This document shows positions 18,489 through 28,517 of a stretch of 64,000 bases of DNA, piece by piece. A program made the translations under genes and the position numbers. A model generated the notes under the pieces. The model was not told where the DNA came from. It was given only the letters and a program-made list of their open reading frames with translations, and did not search any database. Source of the stretch: JABCYV01 sp963729325 (GTDB lineage: Bacteria; Acidobacteriota; Terriglobia; Terriglobales; Acidobacteriaceae); NCBI GenBank assembly GCA_963729325.1, contig CAVSNS010000033.1, positions 310,001-374,000 on the forward strand, written 5' to 3'. Each line of letters begins with the position of its first letter. The stretch's first letter is position 1.

Positions 18489-19883
18489 ATGACAACCGCG
18501 GTTGCTAGCGCGCCCATCCTGCCCCAACTCGAAGGTGCGAACCTGCTGAATCTGATGATCGTGGATGACGAACGCGCTATTCGGGAAGCCTGCCGGGAAG
18601 TTGCCCAATCCCTGGGTTTCAACACCTGCGTGGACGACTCGGCCGAGCATTCTTACCGCATGCTGGATGCCCAAGGCGTCGACGTGGTGCTGCTCGACCT
18701 GAAATTGCCGGGTGCGGGAGGGCTCGAGGCTTTGCACCAGATCCGCGAACGACGTGCCGACGCGGTGGTCATCGTGGTGACCGGTTATGGAACGGTGCAA
18801 TCCATGAAGAATGGCGCATACGACTATGTCACCAAACCTTTCAGCATGGACGAACTGAAGCTGCTGTTGCAGCGTGTTTCCGGACACTTAAAGCTGAAAA
18901 CCGAAAATCGACTATTGCGGGAGAAGATCAAATCCAAACAAGGCTTCGGTAGCATCGTCGGCCGGGCGCCCGAGATGGAGAAACTTTACCGCATCATCGC
19001 CAAGGCCGCGCACAGCAACCACCCGGTTCTGATCCTGGGAGAGAGCGGAACCGGCAAGGAAATAGTGGCACGATCCATACACTACTCGGGACCATTCCAT
19101 GACAAGCCATTTATTCCCGTCGACTGCGGCTCACTGGTCCCGACTCTGATCGAGAGTGAGCTTTTCGGGTACGTCAAGGGAGCCTTCACCGGCGCGGTAC
19201 AGTCTCGCGAAGGCCTGCTCGCCATCGCCGAGGGCGGCACGGTATTTCTGGATGAGGTAGGTGAGTTGTCGGTGGACCTCCAGGCCAAGCTGTTGCGTTC
19301 GATTCAGGAGAAGGAAATCCGGCCAGGGGGAAGCACCAAACGCGTCCTCATCAACGTCAGAATACTGGCGGCCACGAACCGCGACCTGGAGCAGGCGGTG
19401 GCGCAGGGCACGTTCCGGCGTGATCTCTATTTTCGGCTGAATGTCCTCAGCTTGCGGATTCCGGCATTGCGCGAGCGTCGCCAGGACATCCCGCTGCTGG
19501 CGCCGCACTTCCTGGAGCGGCTGTCGCGGGCCTCGGCACAGGAACGGAGCCTGAACGACGACGCCATGAAGGCCTTGTTGACCTACGATTGGCCAGGCAA
19601 CGTTCGTGAACTGGAAAACTGCCTGGAACGGGCCTGCGCCTTCACCAGCGGCCCCATGATCCAGGCGTCCGATCTACCCAGCGCCATTCAAAGTGTGCAA
19701 AGCACGACGCCAGCAGGAGGAAACGCCGCGGCCAAAATTGTCCCCATCGCCGACTTGGAGAAGCAGACCATCATCAACACTATCGGGCAACTCAACGGAG
19801 ACAAACTGCTGGCGGCGAAGCTGCTGGGGATTGGTAAAACGACGCTCTATCGCAAGCTGAAGGAGTACGCCGCCCAGGATTAG
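18489..19883 (+). CDS. Sigma-54-dependent response regulator, NtrC family, receiver with short deletion
   Basis: 464 residues: receiver (IVDDERA, DVVLLDLKLPGAGG), AAA+ domain with Walker A GESGTGKE, GAFTGA loop, GGTVFLDEVGEL, then a Fis-type helix-turn-helix (LNGDKLLAAKLLGIGKTTLYRKLKEY). In the receiver, the usual GYGTVQSAV(E/Q)AMK(x)GAYDY reads VTGYGTVQSMKNGAYDY, so about four residues of helix alpha-4, the phosphorylation-responsive face, are missing. The upstream partner kinase is truncated, so this regulator may be uncoupled from phosphorylation. AGGTGATTC precedes the ATG. Confidence 0.92.
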   Translation: MTTAVASAPILPQLEGANLLNLMIVDDERAIREACREVAQSLGFNTCVDDSAEHSYRMLDAQGVDVVLLDLKLPGAGGLEALHQIRERRADAVVIVVTGYGTVQSMKNGAYDYVTKPFSMDELKLLLQRVSGHLKLKTENRLLREKIKSKQGFGSIVGRAPEMEKLYRIIAKAAHSNHPVLILGESGTGKEIVARSIHYSGPFHDKPFIPVDCGSLVPTLIESELFGYVKGAFTGAVQSREGLLAIAEGGTVFLDEVGELSVDLQAKLLRSIQEKEIRPGGSTKRVLINVRILAATNRDLEQAVAQGTFRRDLYFRLNVLSLRIPALRERRQDIPLLAPHFLERLSRASAQERSLNDDAMKALLTYDWPGNVRELENCLERACAFTSGPMIQASDLPSAIQSVQSTTPAGGNAAAKIVPIADLEKQTIINTIGQLNGDKLLAAKLLGIGKTTLYRKLKEYAAQD

Positions 19884-20068
19884 GTTGGCAGAGTGGGCGG
19901 GCCAGGCCAGGTGCGATGCATCGAGTACAACTTTTTCACCCGCCGTTCCACTCCCCACCTTTGCAGTACCACGAAGGGCCACCCGCCGTTGTTTGCGGGT
20001 TGCCAGAAAGCAACCGGCTCGAAGGGATTTTTCTCTTAGCCGCCGACGCCGAAGGCGGCGCCAAAACC

Positions 20069-20665
20069 CTATCCCCGGAAACCCGCCTTCGGGACCGCCT
20101 TCAGGTCTACAGCGCTATTGCCAGCCGGCCCGACACCCGATTTTTTCACAAACAAGATCAACGCTCCCGAAGCATGAGGATTCAGCCTGCCCTGGGGCAT
20201 TTGGACGAGCTCGTCGTCGGAAACCTTGAGGCTGTTGCAATCTAGGGAACTGAGGGCTTGGGGACCGGGGCTGACAACGATTGTCTGTTGTTGATCGGAT
20301 TGAACACAAAACGCATGGCCCCAGGCATCCGTTCTTTGCGAGGGAGCGATCCAGGTTGCTGCTGTGCTGCTTTCCCAGCGGCCTAGCTGATGCTCACTCT
20401 TACGGCCAGCGTCAGCGATAGCCAGAGCGGAGTGCCACGTCTCGAAGTACCGCTTGTCGGGTTGCAGAGCTTGCGGGTTTTTCTGGTAGAAAGCGAGTGC
20501 GCCTTCACTTGTTGCTGTCCCTGGCTGTAGCTGAGCATCGCCACGAGCCAAGGTGCTTCCGACGGACGCCTCCAGCACATCCGCCAGATGTCGAAGCCCG
20601 CCACCCTCTTTCACTGCGGGTTGGAATGCTCGGTTGATACTCCATCCGACGAAGAACCGTTCCGC
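20069..20665 (-). pseudogene. Unknown protein fragment, possibly pseudopilin-like
   Basis: The frame is open from 20665, just downstream of an in-frame TGA (20666-20668), to the stop at 20069. The only starts are internal (GTG 20614). A plausible ATG with GGAGAG upstream lies two codons before the TGA, so the reading frame looks interrupted at its very start. The product has a mixed alpha/beta composition with TDAWGHAFCV, which recalls the D-x-W-G-x-P turn of GspG-type pseudopilins, but the hydrophobic N-terminal helix of a pilin is missing. I cannot assign a function; a broken gene is the best reading. Confidence 0.4.
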
Positions 20666-21164
20666 TCAAAGCATACGTCTCTCCGAATGTAGCAAATGCT
20701 TGACTGAACTTTAGCGCTCGGCCCTGAGTCGAGGCAATCCTGTAACTGTCCTCAGTGCGGGAACAACGTTAGGGTCTCCGAAGGGCTACAAGCGAGCGGT
20801 CGTTTGGCTACCTTAGCTTCCAGGGCTATTGATTCCATACATTCTTGAAGCTAGATCGTGGTTGCTGCTGCTGTCATGGATTCCGTGCACATGGCTGATC
20901 GGTTTTCTCTGGATGTACGTTGGCAAGTACCTGCTCCCCCCTAGCTAGAAGGGTACTCTCCCGAACATACTCCGTTTCAGGGGTTGGGCTTGGGACCCAA
21001 GTAACTCTCGCAGCAATTTCCGACTACAATTCCCCTGGCATTTGCGCGGGTGTTCGGGAAGCGGAGCGGGCGTCCCGTCATGGGAACGACAGAAGCCAGC
21101 GCCGCTCTAAACGCAATGCTTTCATCAGTCAAAGTTGTGGCGGCAGACGTGCAGGTCAAAACGA
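20666..21164. other. Gap without a recognised gene
   Basis: About 500 bases between the minus-strand fragment and the plus-strand gene at 21165. Short frames here have no family similarity that I recognise; no clear promoter, terminator or repeat is seen. Confidence 0.4.
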
Positions 21165-21653
21165 ATGATTCTACTCATTACGCCCGACGCGAAAGGTGGC
21201 GACTGGGCAGTGAGGCTCGAGGAAGATATTCGGGAGCCGGTGGAGGTCGAGGCCACGCTGCGCGAGGCAGCAACCAAACTGCGCGCCCACGAATATTCCG
21301 CACTCGTGATTGATCAGTCGTTCCTGGAAGCCGAGCCCGATGACAGCGAGATGGTCTTACAGCATGTCGGGACGGCGATCCCTGTTTACATAAATTTTGC
21401 TATCTGCGGAATGGAGCGAGTAGTGCGCGAACTGCGTGCGGCTCTGCACCGCTGCAAGCGAGAGGTCCTGCTAGCGCGGCAAGGCGCGGAACAAGGCCTG
21501 CGCAATGAATTAAAAGATACGATAACGGCGATCCTACTATCCTGCGAGCTGGCCCTTCAAACCCCCAACCTTCAAGCCACAGCTGAGACTAAAATGCGCG
21601 CCGTTTATGAACTGGCTCGGGAAATGCCCATCAAACTCGAAGCCTCGACCTAA
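21165..21653 (+). CDS. Receiver-like protein with a degenerate kinase dimerisation helix
   Basis: About 162 residues. The N-terminal half (MILLITPDAKGGDWAVRLEED ... LRAHEYSALVIDQSF) has the strand/helix rhythm of a receiver domain, with one Asp (VIDQ) in the position of the phospho-acceptor but no acidic pair after the first strand. The C-terminal half, EQGLRNELKDTITAILLSCELAL, resembles a histidine kinase dimerisation helix in which the phosphorylated His is replaced. No ATPase domain follows. It may be a non-catalytic signalling adaptor. Function is not established; start at ATG 21165 because it opens the first beta strand. Confidence 0.55.
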   Translation: MILLITPDAKGGDWAVRLEEDIREPVEVEATLREAATKLRAHEYSALVIDQSFLEAEPDDSEMVLQHVGTAIPVYINFAICGMERVVRELRAALHRCKREVLLARQGAEQGLRNELKDTITAILLSCELALQTPNLQATAETKMRAVYELAREMPIKLEAST

Positions 21654-21824
21654 GCCGCCGCCCTCCTGGTTGTCGTTCCGCATGAAGGTTACAAACCCCC
21701 GACAAAAAGACAACGAACAGTTGACCAACAACTGACCGCTAAATGACAAGGTCACCTTCCGCCCGCCGTAGGCTTGTCTCAACGAAAGAGATTCAAGCGA
21801 ATCGAACATTTGGGGGACAAAGCA

Positions 21825-22112
21825 ATGAACAGGGTTTCACTATTCGCATCTGTGATCGCGCTCAGCATGGGAACGGCCTCAGTGTTTCAGGCTAACCGTC
21901 AGCCGAACAGTCTGAGCGCGAGCGAAAGCATCAGCCACATCACCGATGGCGCATTCCGAGATGGATTGTATCTGGGAAGACTTGCAGCCGAAAATGGAGT
22001 TGCGCCCCATGTTGTCAGAGGCCGATGGGCGACCGAGGCGGATCGAGCGTCTTTCACCGCAGGCTACCAAAAGGGATACGAGGCCTTTCTCGCAAACCAA
22101 GAGGCACACTAA
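21825..22112 (+). CDS. Small exported protein, unknown
   Basis: 95 residues with an N-terminal hydrophobic leader (MNRVSLFASVIALSMGTASVF), then a compact, mostly helical part: ISHITDGAFRDGLYLGRLAAENG and SFTAGYQKGYEAFLANQEAH. The GLYLGRLAAENG and AGYQKGYEA segments look like two similar helical halves (DGxxLGRLAA / AGYQKGYEA). The ATG at 21825 has GGGGGAC upstream; the frame runs back to 21774. Function unknown. Confidence 0.55.
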   Translation: MNRVSLFASVIALSMGTASVFQANRQPNSLSASESISHITDGAFRDGLYLGRLAAENGVAPHVVRGRWATEADRASFTAGYQKGYEAFLANQEAH

Positions 22113-22279
22113 AGCCAGTGCTCGAGTATTGCCTGGTCCTTCCTGTGCAATAATTTGCGCACTGCGTCGATAAAGGTTCCAAAAATCCTTCGGTGACCGC
22201 CGGTTCTCACACTACAATAATCACGCCTTGAATCAGACGTCTCACGTACACTGATGTCAGCGAGAGACAGGAGCTGCGA

Positions 22280-23398
22280 GTGCACGTTCTAGTGACTGCC
22301 GATACGCTGGGTGGGGTCTGGACTTACGCTCGCGAACTGGTCACGGGACTGGTAAGCCGCGGAGTGCGTGTCACGTTGGTCAGCCTCGGCGAGATTCCTC
22401 TGCCCGAGCAAACCTCCTGGATGGATAATCTGCACGGTCTGGAATACCGTCCGACGGCATTTCGTTTGGACTGGATGCAGGAAGGAGAGTTGGATCTGGA
22501 AGCTTCCTCCGCTTATATCACGGCTCTGGTGCAGGAGTTAAACCCCGATCTTTTGCACCTGAACCAGTTGTGCTATGGCGGCCTCCCAGTTGAAATTCCG
22601 CGTGTAGTCGTGGCCCATGGGGACATGATCAGTTGGTGGAAAGCGATTCATGGGAATGAGCCGAAACAGACCCGCTGGGTGAAGTGGTACAGAGAAATGG
22701 TAATTCGTGGCTTGGAGCAGGCCAGTGCCGTGGTTGCGCCCACGGTCTGGATGTTGGACACTCTCCGGGCCTGCTATACGCGTCCGCGCCGCGACTCTGT
22801 GATTTACAACGGACGCAACCCAATCTTCTTCAATCCATACGTAAGCAAGGATGATTCCGTCCTGGCTGTGGGTCGCCTGTGGGATGCCGGCAAACAGGTT
22901 TCTCTATTGACCCAACACGAGCACCCACTCCCTGTCTGCATCGTCGGATCAGACGCCCCGGTGACATCTCCCAAGGTTCCCATTCGAGCCGACGTCAAAG
23001 TTGCCGTCGATCGGGTCTGCATGGCGTTAAAAGGTCCGCAAACCGAGGCGCAGCTGCGCACTCTCTACAGCCGGGCCTCCATCTATGCTGCCACGTCGCG
23101 ATATGATCCTTCCGGCACGACGACGGTAGAAGCCGCGCTTTCGCGTTGCGCCATCATTGCCAACGACATTCCTTCTCACCGGGAACTCTGGGGCGATGCC
23201 GCTCTCTACTTCCACTCGAATGACGCTAACAGCTTGGCGGCTGTGATTCGGCGGCTGAGCGATGAGCGTGACCTATGTCGCGGCTATGCCAATCGCGCCT
23301 ATCAGCGCGCCCGCGAGTGCTTTACCGCCAAACGCATGATCGATGAATATTTGGATCTGTATCAGGACCTACTTCCGGCGCAATCGGCGGCCGCATGA
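22280..23398 (+). CDS. Glycosyltransferase family 4 (GT-B fold)
   Basis: 372 residues from GTG 22280. The N-terminal domain starts VLVTADTLGGVWTYARELVTGLVSRG, the Gly-rich acceptor-side loop of GT4 enzymes. The C-terminal domain has AVGRLWDAGKQVSLL and the donor-binding region SRYDPSGTTTVEAALSRCAIIANDIPSHRELWG, in which the conserved Glu of the EX7E motif is replaced at its first position by Asp-Pro-Ser. It would transfer a sugar from a nucleotide donor, probably for a surface polysaccharide or small glycoside. It stands alone, without a polysaccharide cluster. Confidence 0.85.
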   Translation: MHVLVTADTLGGVWTYARELVTGLVSRGVRVTLVSLGEIPLPEQTSWMDNLHGLEYRPTAFRLDWMQEGELDLEASSAYITALVQELNPDLLHLNQLCYGGLPVEIPRVVVAHGDMISWWKAIHGNEPKQTRWVKWYREMVIRGLEQASAVVAPTVWMLDTLRACYTRPRRDSVIYNGRNPIFFNPYVSKDDSVLAVGRLWDAGKQVSLLTQHEHPLPVCIVGSDAPVTSPKVPIRADVKVAVDRVCMALKGPQTEAQLRTLYSRASIYAATSRYDPSGTTTVEAALSRCAIIANDIPSHRELWGDAALYFHSNDANSLAAVIRRLSDERDLCRGYANRAYQRARECFTAKRMIDEYLDLYQDLLPAQSAAA

Positions 23399-23542
23399 GT
23401 GGCAGGCTGAGTGGTGCGAGGCATCCCTAATTACCAACGGATTTGGGGCGGCCACAGGAATTCTTCATTCCGCTAGAAGCCGTCGGCTCGAAGCTGCTAT
23501 CTTCATTATCCGTACTCACACTCATTTTTTAGCGGAGGTCTC

Positions 23543-23779
23543 ATGGCCACAGTCAAAATTACGATCAAGAAGAATGGCCCGTATCGCGTAGAAGCTCCGG
23601 AAGGCTCGCTCGAATTGGTCGACGCGGACGGCAACAAGTACGACCTCACTGGTAAACCTGCTTTTTCTTTGTGCCGTTGCGGCGGCTCAGTAACCAAGCC
23701 CTTTTGTGACGGAACCCATAGCCGCATTGGTTTCCAAGCTGCAGAGTCAGCCGTGAAGAAAGCTGACGGTACGAGCTGA
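23543..23779 (+). CDS. CDGSH-type [2Fe-2S] protein
   Basis: 78 residues. The motif C-x-C-x2-(S/T)-x3-P-x-C-D-G-x-(S/T)-H appears as CRCGGSVTKPFCDGTH, giving the three-Cys, one-His ligation of CDGSH (mitoNEET-like) clusters. The first half is a small beta domain (VKITIKKNGPYRVEAPEGS). Such soluble single-CDGSH proteins carry electrons or clusters; the partner is not shown. The ATG at 23543 has GGAGG 5 bases upstream. The Tat-exported flavoprotein follows 66 bases later on the same strand. Confidence 0.92.
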   Translation: MATVKITIKKNGPYRVEAPEGSLELVDADGNKYDLTGKPAFSLCRCGGSVTKPFCDGTHSRIGFQAAESAVKKADGTS

Positions 23780-23845
23780 ACCGCGGCGTCAGACGGTTGT
23801 TTAGAAAACTCAAATTTCAGACTAAGCCTGCGTGCGAAGCTATCT

Positions 23846-25815
23846 GTGAACAATTCGCGAGATCGAGAGCTAGGCATGGGCCGCGAGATCACCCGGCGTG
23901 ACTTCCTGAACGGAGTCGCGGTGGCCATCGGAGCGCTGGCGCTGCCGGATTTGGCTACGGCGCTCGGGGAAGCGGGTGGACCGACGTCCACTAACTCGAA
24001 CCCCACGGAAAAGCAATTTGCTCCGGAGAAAGCTCCAGACTACTATCCACCAGCGCGGACTGGAATTCGGGGCAACCATGACGGCACGTTTACGTTTGCG
24101 CACAAGCTGCGAGATGGAGACTTTTGGGAAGGGGCCGGGAAGCCCGAGGTGAGCGGCGAGACTTACGATCTGGTGGTGGTGGGAGCCGGCATCAGCGGGC
24201 TGGCAGCGGCGCACTTTTACCGCAAGAGAATGGGTCCACAGGCACGCGTTCTGATTTTGGATAATCATGACGACTTTGGCGGGCACGCTAAGCGCAATGA
24301 GTTTGAGGTGGGCGGACGGAAGGTGCTGTGCTACGGGGGCACGCAGTCGATCGAGAGTCCATCTAAGTACAGCCAGGCCGCCAAGGATTTGCTGGCGGAG
24401 CTGGGTATTGATCTACAGAAGTTCTACCAAGCTTTCGACCAGAAGCTGTTTCTGTCCCTGAAGCTCGGCACGGGCGTGTTCTTCGACAAAGAAACGTTTG
24501 GGGAAGACCGTTTTGTTGCGGGGAGAAACTTGCTGCCGTGGCCGGAGTTTATTGCGAAGACGCCGCTCTCGGAGGTGGCGAAGCGCGACCTCACTCGGCT
24601 CTACACCGAAAAAGTGGACTATCTGCCGGGTCTCTCCGTGGAAGAAAAACAGAACCGGCTGATGAAATTGAGCTATGCCGACTTCCTGACGAAGATCGTG
24701 AAAGTGCATCAGGATGTACTGCTGTTCTTTCAAAAGAAAACGCACGATCTTTTCTGCGTTGGCATCGAGGCAGTGCCAGCTCTGTTCTGCTACACAGAGG
24801 GCGACGACTACGATGAGTTTGGATACCCCGGTTTTGAGGGTTTGAAGCTGGGCAGAAGCCAAGGGCGCGGGAACGACGTGAAACCCGACCCATATATTTT
24901 TCACTTTCCGGACGGCAATGCTTCGATCGCGCGGCTGCTGGTTCGTTCGTTGATTCCGGAAGCAATTCCGGGACACACGATGGAAGACGTGGTAACCGCG
25001 AGGGTGGACTACAGCAAGCTGGATATGGTGTCTTCCCAATCAGCGGCGAAGACTCGCATTCGGTTGAACACCACGGTGGTGAAGGTGCGCCACGTGGACG
25101 AGGCGAAAACGGCGAAGGAAGTGGAAGTCGCTTACATGCGGGGCGAACAGCTGCGTTCGGTGACGGCGAAAGCGTGCGTGCTGGCCTGCTACAACGGGAT
25201 GATTCCGTATCTCTGCCCCGAACTGCCAGAGAAGCAGCGGGATGCTCTGGCGTTGCTGGTAAAAAGCCCGTTGGTGTATACGCACGTGGCGATCCGCAAT
25301 TGGACAGCGTTCCAGAAGCTGGGCGTGTTTCAGATTGATGCGCCGGGCAGCTACCACAACTATATTTCGCTGGATTTCCCGGTTCCCTCGGAGACTACAA
25401 ATTCCCCAGCAAGCCCGAGGAGCCGGCCGTACTGTTTATGCTGCGGACTCCGTGCAAACCCGGCTTGCCACAACGAGAGCAGAATCGCGCTGGGCGAATG
25501 GAACTGCTGCGCACACCATTTTCAACTTTCGAACGCAACATTCGTGAGCAGCTAGGGCGCATTCTGGGCGCCGCGGCATTTGATCCGGCGCAGGATATTG
25601 AAGGCATCACGGTAAACCGCTGGGCACACGGCTATGCCTTCCACGACAATCCGCTGTTCGATCCCGACTGGTCCGAGGAGGAAAAGCCTTGGGTGCTGGG
25701 ACGGAAGCAGTTTGGCAGGATTGCCATCGCTAACTCGGATGCCGGGGGCTCGGCCTACACAGACGCAGCCATTGACCAGGCGTTCCGAGCCGTGGGGGAG
25801 ATCATCAAAGCGTAG
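23846..25815 (+). CDS. Tat-exported FAD/NAD(P)-binding oxidoreductase, one frameshift
   Basis: About 655 residues when repaired. The twin-arginine leader ITRRDFLNGVAVAIGALALP is at residues 15-34, preceded by RDRELGM as in spermidine-dehydrogenase-like proteins. The FAD dinucleotide fold is LVVVGAGISGLAAAHFYRKR with LDNHDDFGGHAKRNEF (HAKRNEF is typical of this group). The frame breaks near 25382, where ISLDFPV should continue as SLGDYKFPSKPEEPAVLFML, and the second piece ends with INSDAGGSAYTDAAIDQAFRAV-type FAD-closing sequence (IANSDAGGSAYTDAAI). It would oxidise an amine or similar substrate in the periplasm. Confidence 0.8.
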
Positions 25816-25888
25816 CTTTCTGCTGCCGCTTAGGCTTTATCTATCTGAAAACAGGGGAATAAGAGACTGGAGAGAGTTATCTGCCTAC

Positions 25889-25928
25889 TTGACTTTGTCC
25901 TAATTAGTAGCTATTATAGTACGTATTA
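25889..25928 (+). promoter_or_regulatory. Promoter and probable operator of the Xre/RES operon
   Basis: TTGACT (25889-25894), 17 bases, TATTAT (25912-25917): close to consensus. The imperfect inverted repeat TAATTAGTA (25901-25909) / TACGTATTA (25920-25928) brackets the -10 box, where the antitoxin would bind to repress its own operon. AGGAGG (25928-25933) follows, 6 bases before the GTG start. Confidence 0.65.
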
Positions 25929-25939
25929 GGAGGCACGAG

Positions 25940-26376
25940 GTGCCTGCGACTCCAGTGGTTCCTGATTTGGGTCTGGATCTCAGGAAGCTGCCTGACCTGA
26001 CGGACGCGGCGACGCGCAAGAGACTCAGCCCCGCCGCGATTGAGGCGTTCTTCAAGATCGTCGAGAACTGGGATCTGAAAAATGAAGATGCCATGGCACT
26101 GCTCGGTGGCTTCTCTCACGGACGGTACTATGGGCTCAAGAAAACTCATCAAGGTGTGCTGACGCAGGATGAGCTTACTCGGATCTCTCTACTGATCGGC
26201 ATCTTCAAGTCCCTGAATATTCTGTTCACCGGAAGCTGGCGAACCAATGGGTTTCTCGGCCCAATGGTAATCCCGTGTTCAACAACGCGCCACCTTTGGT
26301 CTTGCTCGTTCAGAGCGGCATGCCAGGCATGCTGCTGGTCCGCCGGTTACTAGACAGTCGTCGCGGCGGGAGGTAA
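25940..26376 (+). CDS. Xre/MbcA/ParS-type antitoxin (DUF2384), one frameshift
   Basis: GTG at 25940 with AGGAGG 6 bases upstream. The N-terminal region has an HTH-like stretch (AIEAFFKIVENWDLKNEDAMALLGGFSHGRYYGLKK) followed by LTRISLLIGIFKSLNILF, as in Xre-type antitoxins. Near 26230 the frame breaks; in the next frame the toxin-binding domain continues as KLANQWVSRPNGNPVFNN and LLVQSGMPGMLLVRRLLDSRRGG, ending at TAA 26374-26376. Repaired length is about 145 residues. It binds and neutralises the RES toxin encoded directly after it (TAAGTG junction) and likely represses the promoter at 25889. Confidence 0.8.
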
Positions 26377-27100
26377 GTGCGCGTCCCGGCTGCGTGCAGT
26401 ATCGATCAACGAGACACGCATCGACTGATTCCAGCGCGATTTGCTGACGACGACGCCTCCGTACTCACCCGCCTGACCAATGACGAAAATCTTCTTAACG
26501 GAATCTTCGAGCTCGACAACGCAACCAATGACCGCCTGTGGGCGGAATCGGGACGCTTACCGGGCATCGACGCCAGGGAGTTGGTGTTTGGGATTCCCTC
26601 CTACCGGATCATCAACGCCGCGTTTTGCCATCCCGCACCGAACGGATCGCGCTTCAATTCCTCAGATCGCGGCGCCTGGTATTCTGCTTTTGAATTGCAG
26701 ACGGCGCAGGCGGAGGTGGCTCACCATCGGCAGCTTTGGTTGCAAGAAACGCAATGGGATGAAGAAGATATTGTCGATTATGTCGATTACCTGGCGGACT
26801 TTCGCGCCGAATTTAATGACATTCGAGGCGCGAAGGAACATTCGGACTGCCTGTCTCGTGACAGCTACATTGCCTCGCAGGCGCTTGCAGCACAGCTCCT
26901 AAACCTGGGCTCAGCAGGAATCGTTTATCCCAGCGTGCGCAGTACCGGCGGAACCTGCATTGCCTGCTTTCACAGCAGAGAATGTGCGTAAGGGGGACAG
27001 CTTCACATTCGTGTTCCCGACTCGAATACTCCCTCGAAAATTCGCCACGCCTAGAGTCTGGTTCACCACGCTCTTACGGCGCAGGGGTCTGAGCGGCTGA
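26377..27100 (+). CDS. RES-domain toxin, frameshift near 3' end
   Basis: GTG abuts the antitoxin stop and has GGGAGG upstream. RES signatures: HRLIPARF near residue 15 (conserved Arg), NGSRFNSSDRGAWYSAFELQTAQAEVAHH in the middle (R, Y and E of the active site), and GIVYPSVRSTGGTCIACF near the end. The frame then breaks near 26965 and resumes as AENVRKGDSFTFVF to TGA 27098-27100, giving about 241 residues, normal for the family. RES toxins of characterised systems degrade or ADP-ribosylate using NAD+; here that activity is inferred from family only. Confidence 0.8.
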
Positions 27101-27206
27101 GCGCGCCGTGGAAGGGCACGGCCTCAGCCGTGCCGCCGCTTGATTTTGGATTTGACACCGAGCGGACGCCAGTCCACGAGGCAGGCCTTCAGAAAAGTGG
27201 CCTGCT

Positions 27207-28440
27207 TCAATGAATCGTCTTGGTCTTCCGCGACATGTAGTCCATCAGCAGGTACTGTCCAGCGTGTAGGGCGTGGTGAAGTAGGCTTTGCCGCGGCACA
27301 TCTCCGTGACCTTCTGCACGAATTGCACCAGGCCATAATCTGACGCCAGCATGAAAGTATTGATCAGGATTCCGGCGCGCTTGCACTTCGAACCTCTTCC
27401 AGCGTCTCGCTCACCACTAGCGGATCGAGGCCGAAGGCATTCTTGTAGATGCGTCCATCTTCGAGCGTAGCGCTGACGGCTTGCCGTCGGTGATCATCAC
27501 AATCTGCTTCATGTCCTTGCGCTGGCGTTGCAGGATGCGTTGTGCCAATCGGAGTCCTTCGCGTTGTTAGTGTAATACGGTCCTACTTTCACCCGTGCCA
27601 ACTGGGAGAGTGGCACTTCTTCCGCCGAATCATGAAACAGGATCAGCGAAAGCGAATCGCCCGGGTACTGCGTGCGGATCAGATGCGAGAGCGCCATGGC
27701 GACTTCTTGGCCGGTGTAAACCGGTCTTCGCCGTAAAGAATCATGGAGTGCGAGCAGTCGAGCATGAGGACGGTCGCGCAGAGGACTGGTATTCGCACTG
27801 GTGTACCTGGAGATCGGAATACTCGATATTCAGTGGCAATTTAAGACCTTCGCGCTCGATGGCGCTGGAAAGGGTAGCGGTGATATCGAGGTTCAGAGTG
27901 TCGCCGAACTCGTAGTGCCGGGAGGCGCCACTGGTTTCAATACCGGTCGCCAAATCGCGTGTATCGTGCCGTCCGAAACTGGATTTTCCCAATGATCCCA
28001 TCAGATCGCGTAGCGTCTTAAAGCCGAGGAAGTCGAGACTCTTATCAGTGATTTCGAACTTGGCCTGTGGCTGGGCCTCGCCGACTTGTCCACCCGTGCT
28101 CGCCTGGCGCGAGGGATCGTGCGGTTGGTCGATGCTGATGTAATCCTCCTGCTCCATACGTTCGATCAACTGTTCAATTAGTTCATCCAGCGTGCCATCC
28201 ATTTGCATCTGTTAGCAGCCGCTCACGCATTTCCTCGTCCAGAAAATTACCATTCGAGCAATGCCTGTTCCAGCGCGCGGCGCAGGTCGTCGAGTGTTTG
28301 TTCGCCATAGAGAAAGTCGCTATGATGTAGTTCTGGAAACCACTTTGCAGCAGGTAGTCTGAGAGAGCGCTGAGCAGATCCTCCATGCTCATTTCGCCGG
28401 CGGGATCCGGAACGTACTTGCTGTAGCGAATGCGCTTCAT
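27207..28440 (-). CDS. VWA-domain protein of a MoxR/VWA pair, many frameshifts
   Basis: Fragments in all three minus-strand frames join into one protein of about 410 residues: MKRIRYSKYVPDPAGEMSMEDLL, DFLYGEQTLDDLRRALEQALLE, FLDEEMRERLLTDA, DGTLDELIEQLIERMEQEDYISI, FGFKTLRDLM-like linker, then VWA domain with the metal-binding motif LMLDCSHSMILYGEDRF, ALSHLIRTQYPGDSLSLILF, QIVMITDGKPSALT and the end RGKAYFTTPYTL / YLLMDYMSRKTKTIH. At least six breaks lie between 28330 and 27250. The D-C-S-H-S MIDAS residues are kept. It works with the AAA+ ATPase upstream, probably in metal insertion or complex remodelling. Confidence 0.7.
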
Positions 28441-28464
28441 AAAGGCAGTCGTTGGTCCTTAATC

Positions 28465-28517
28465 GGTGGTCGTTCGTAAGACGCGTTATCATTGCCGCCA
28501 ACGACGAACGACCAACC
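28465..28517. repeat. Hairpin between the MoxR and VWA genes
   Basis: GGTCGTTCGT (28468-28477) pairs perfectly with ACGAACGACC (28504-28513), and the flanks GGT/ACC extend it imperfectly. The C-terminal codons of the ATPase frame run into it. Confidence 0.6.

Noticed and set aside
20039..20059. GCCGCC-N9-GGCGGC hairpin as a terminator
   Set aside because: No T-run on either side and no confident gene ending next to it.
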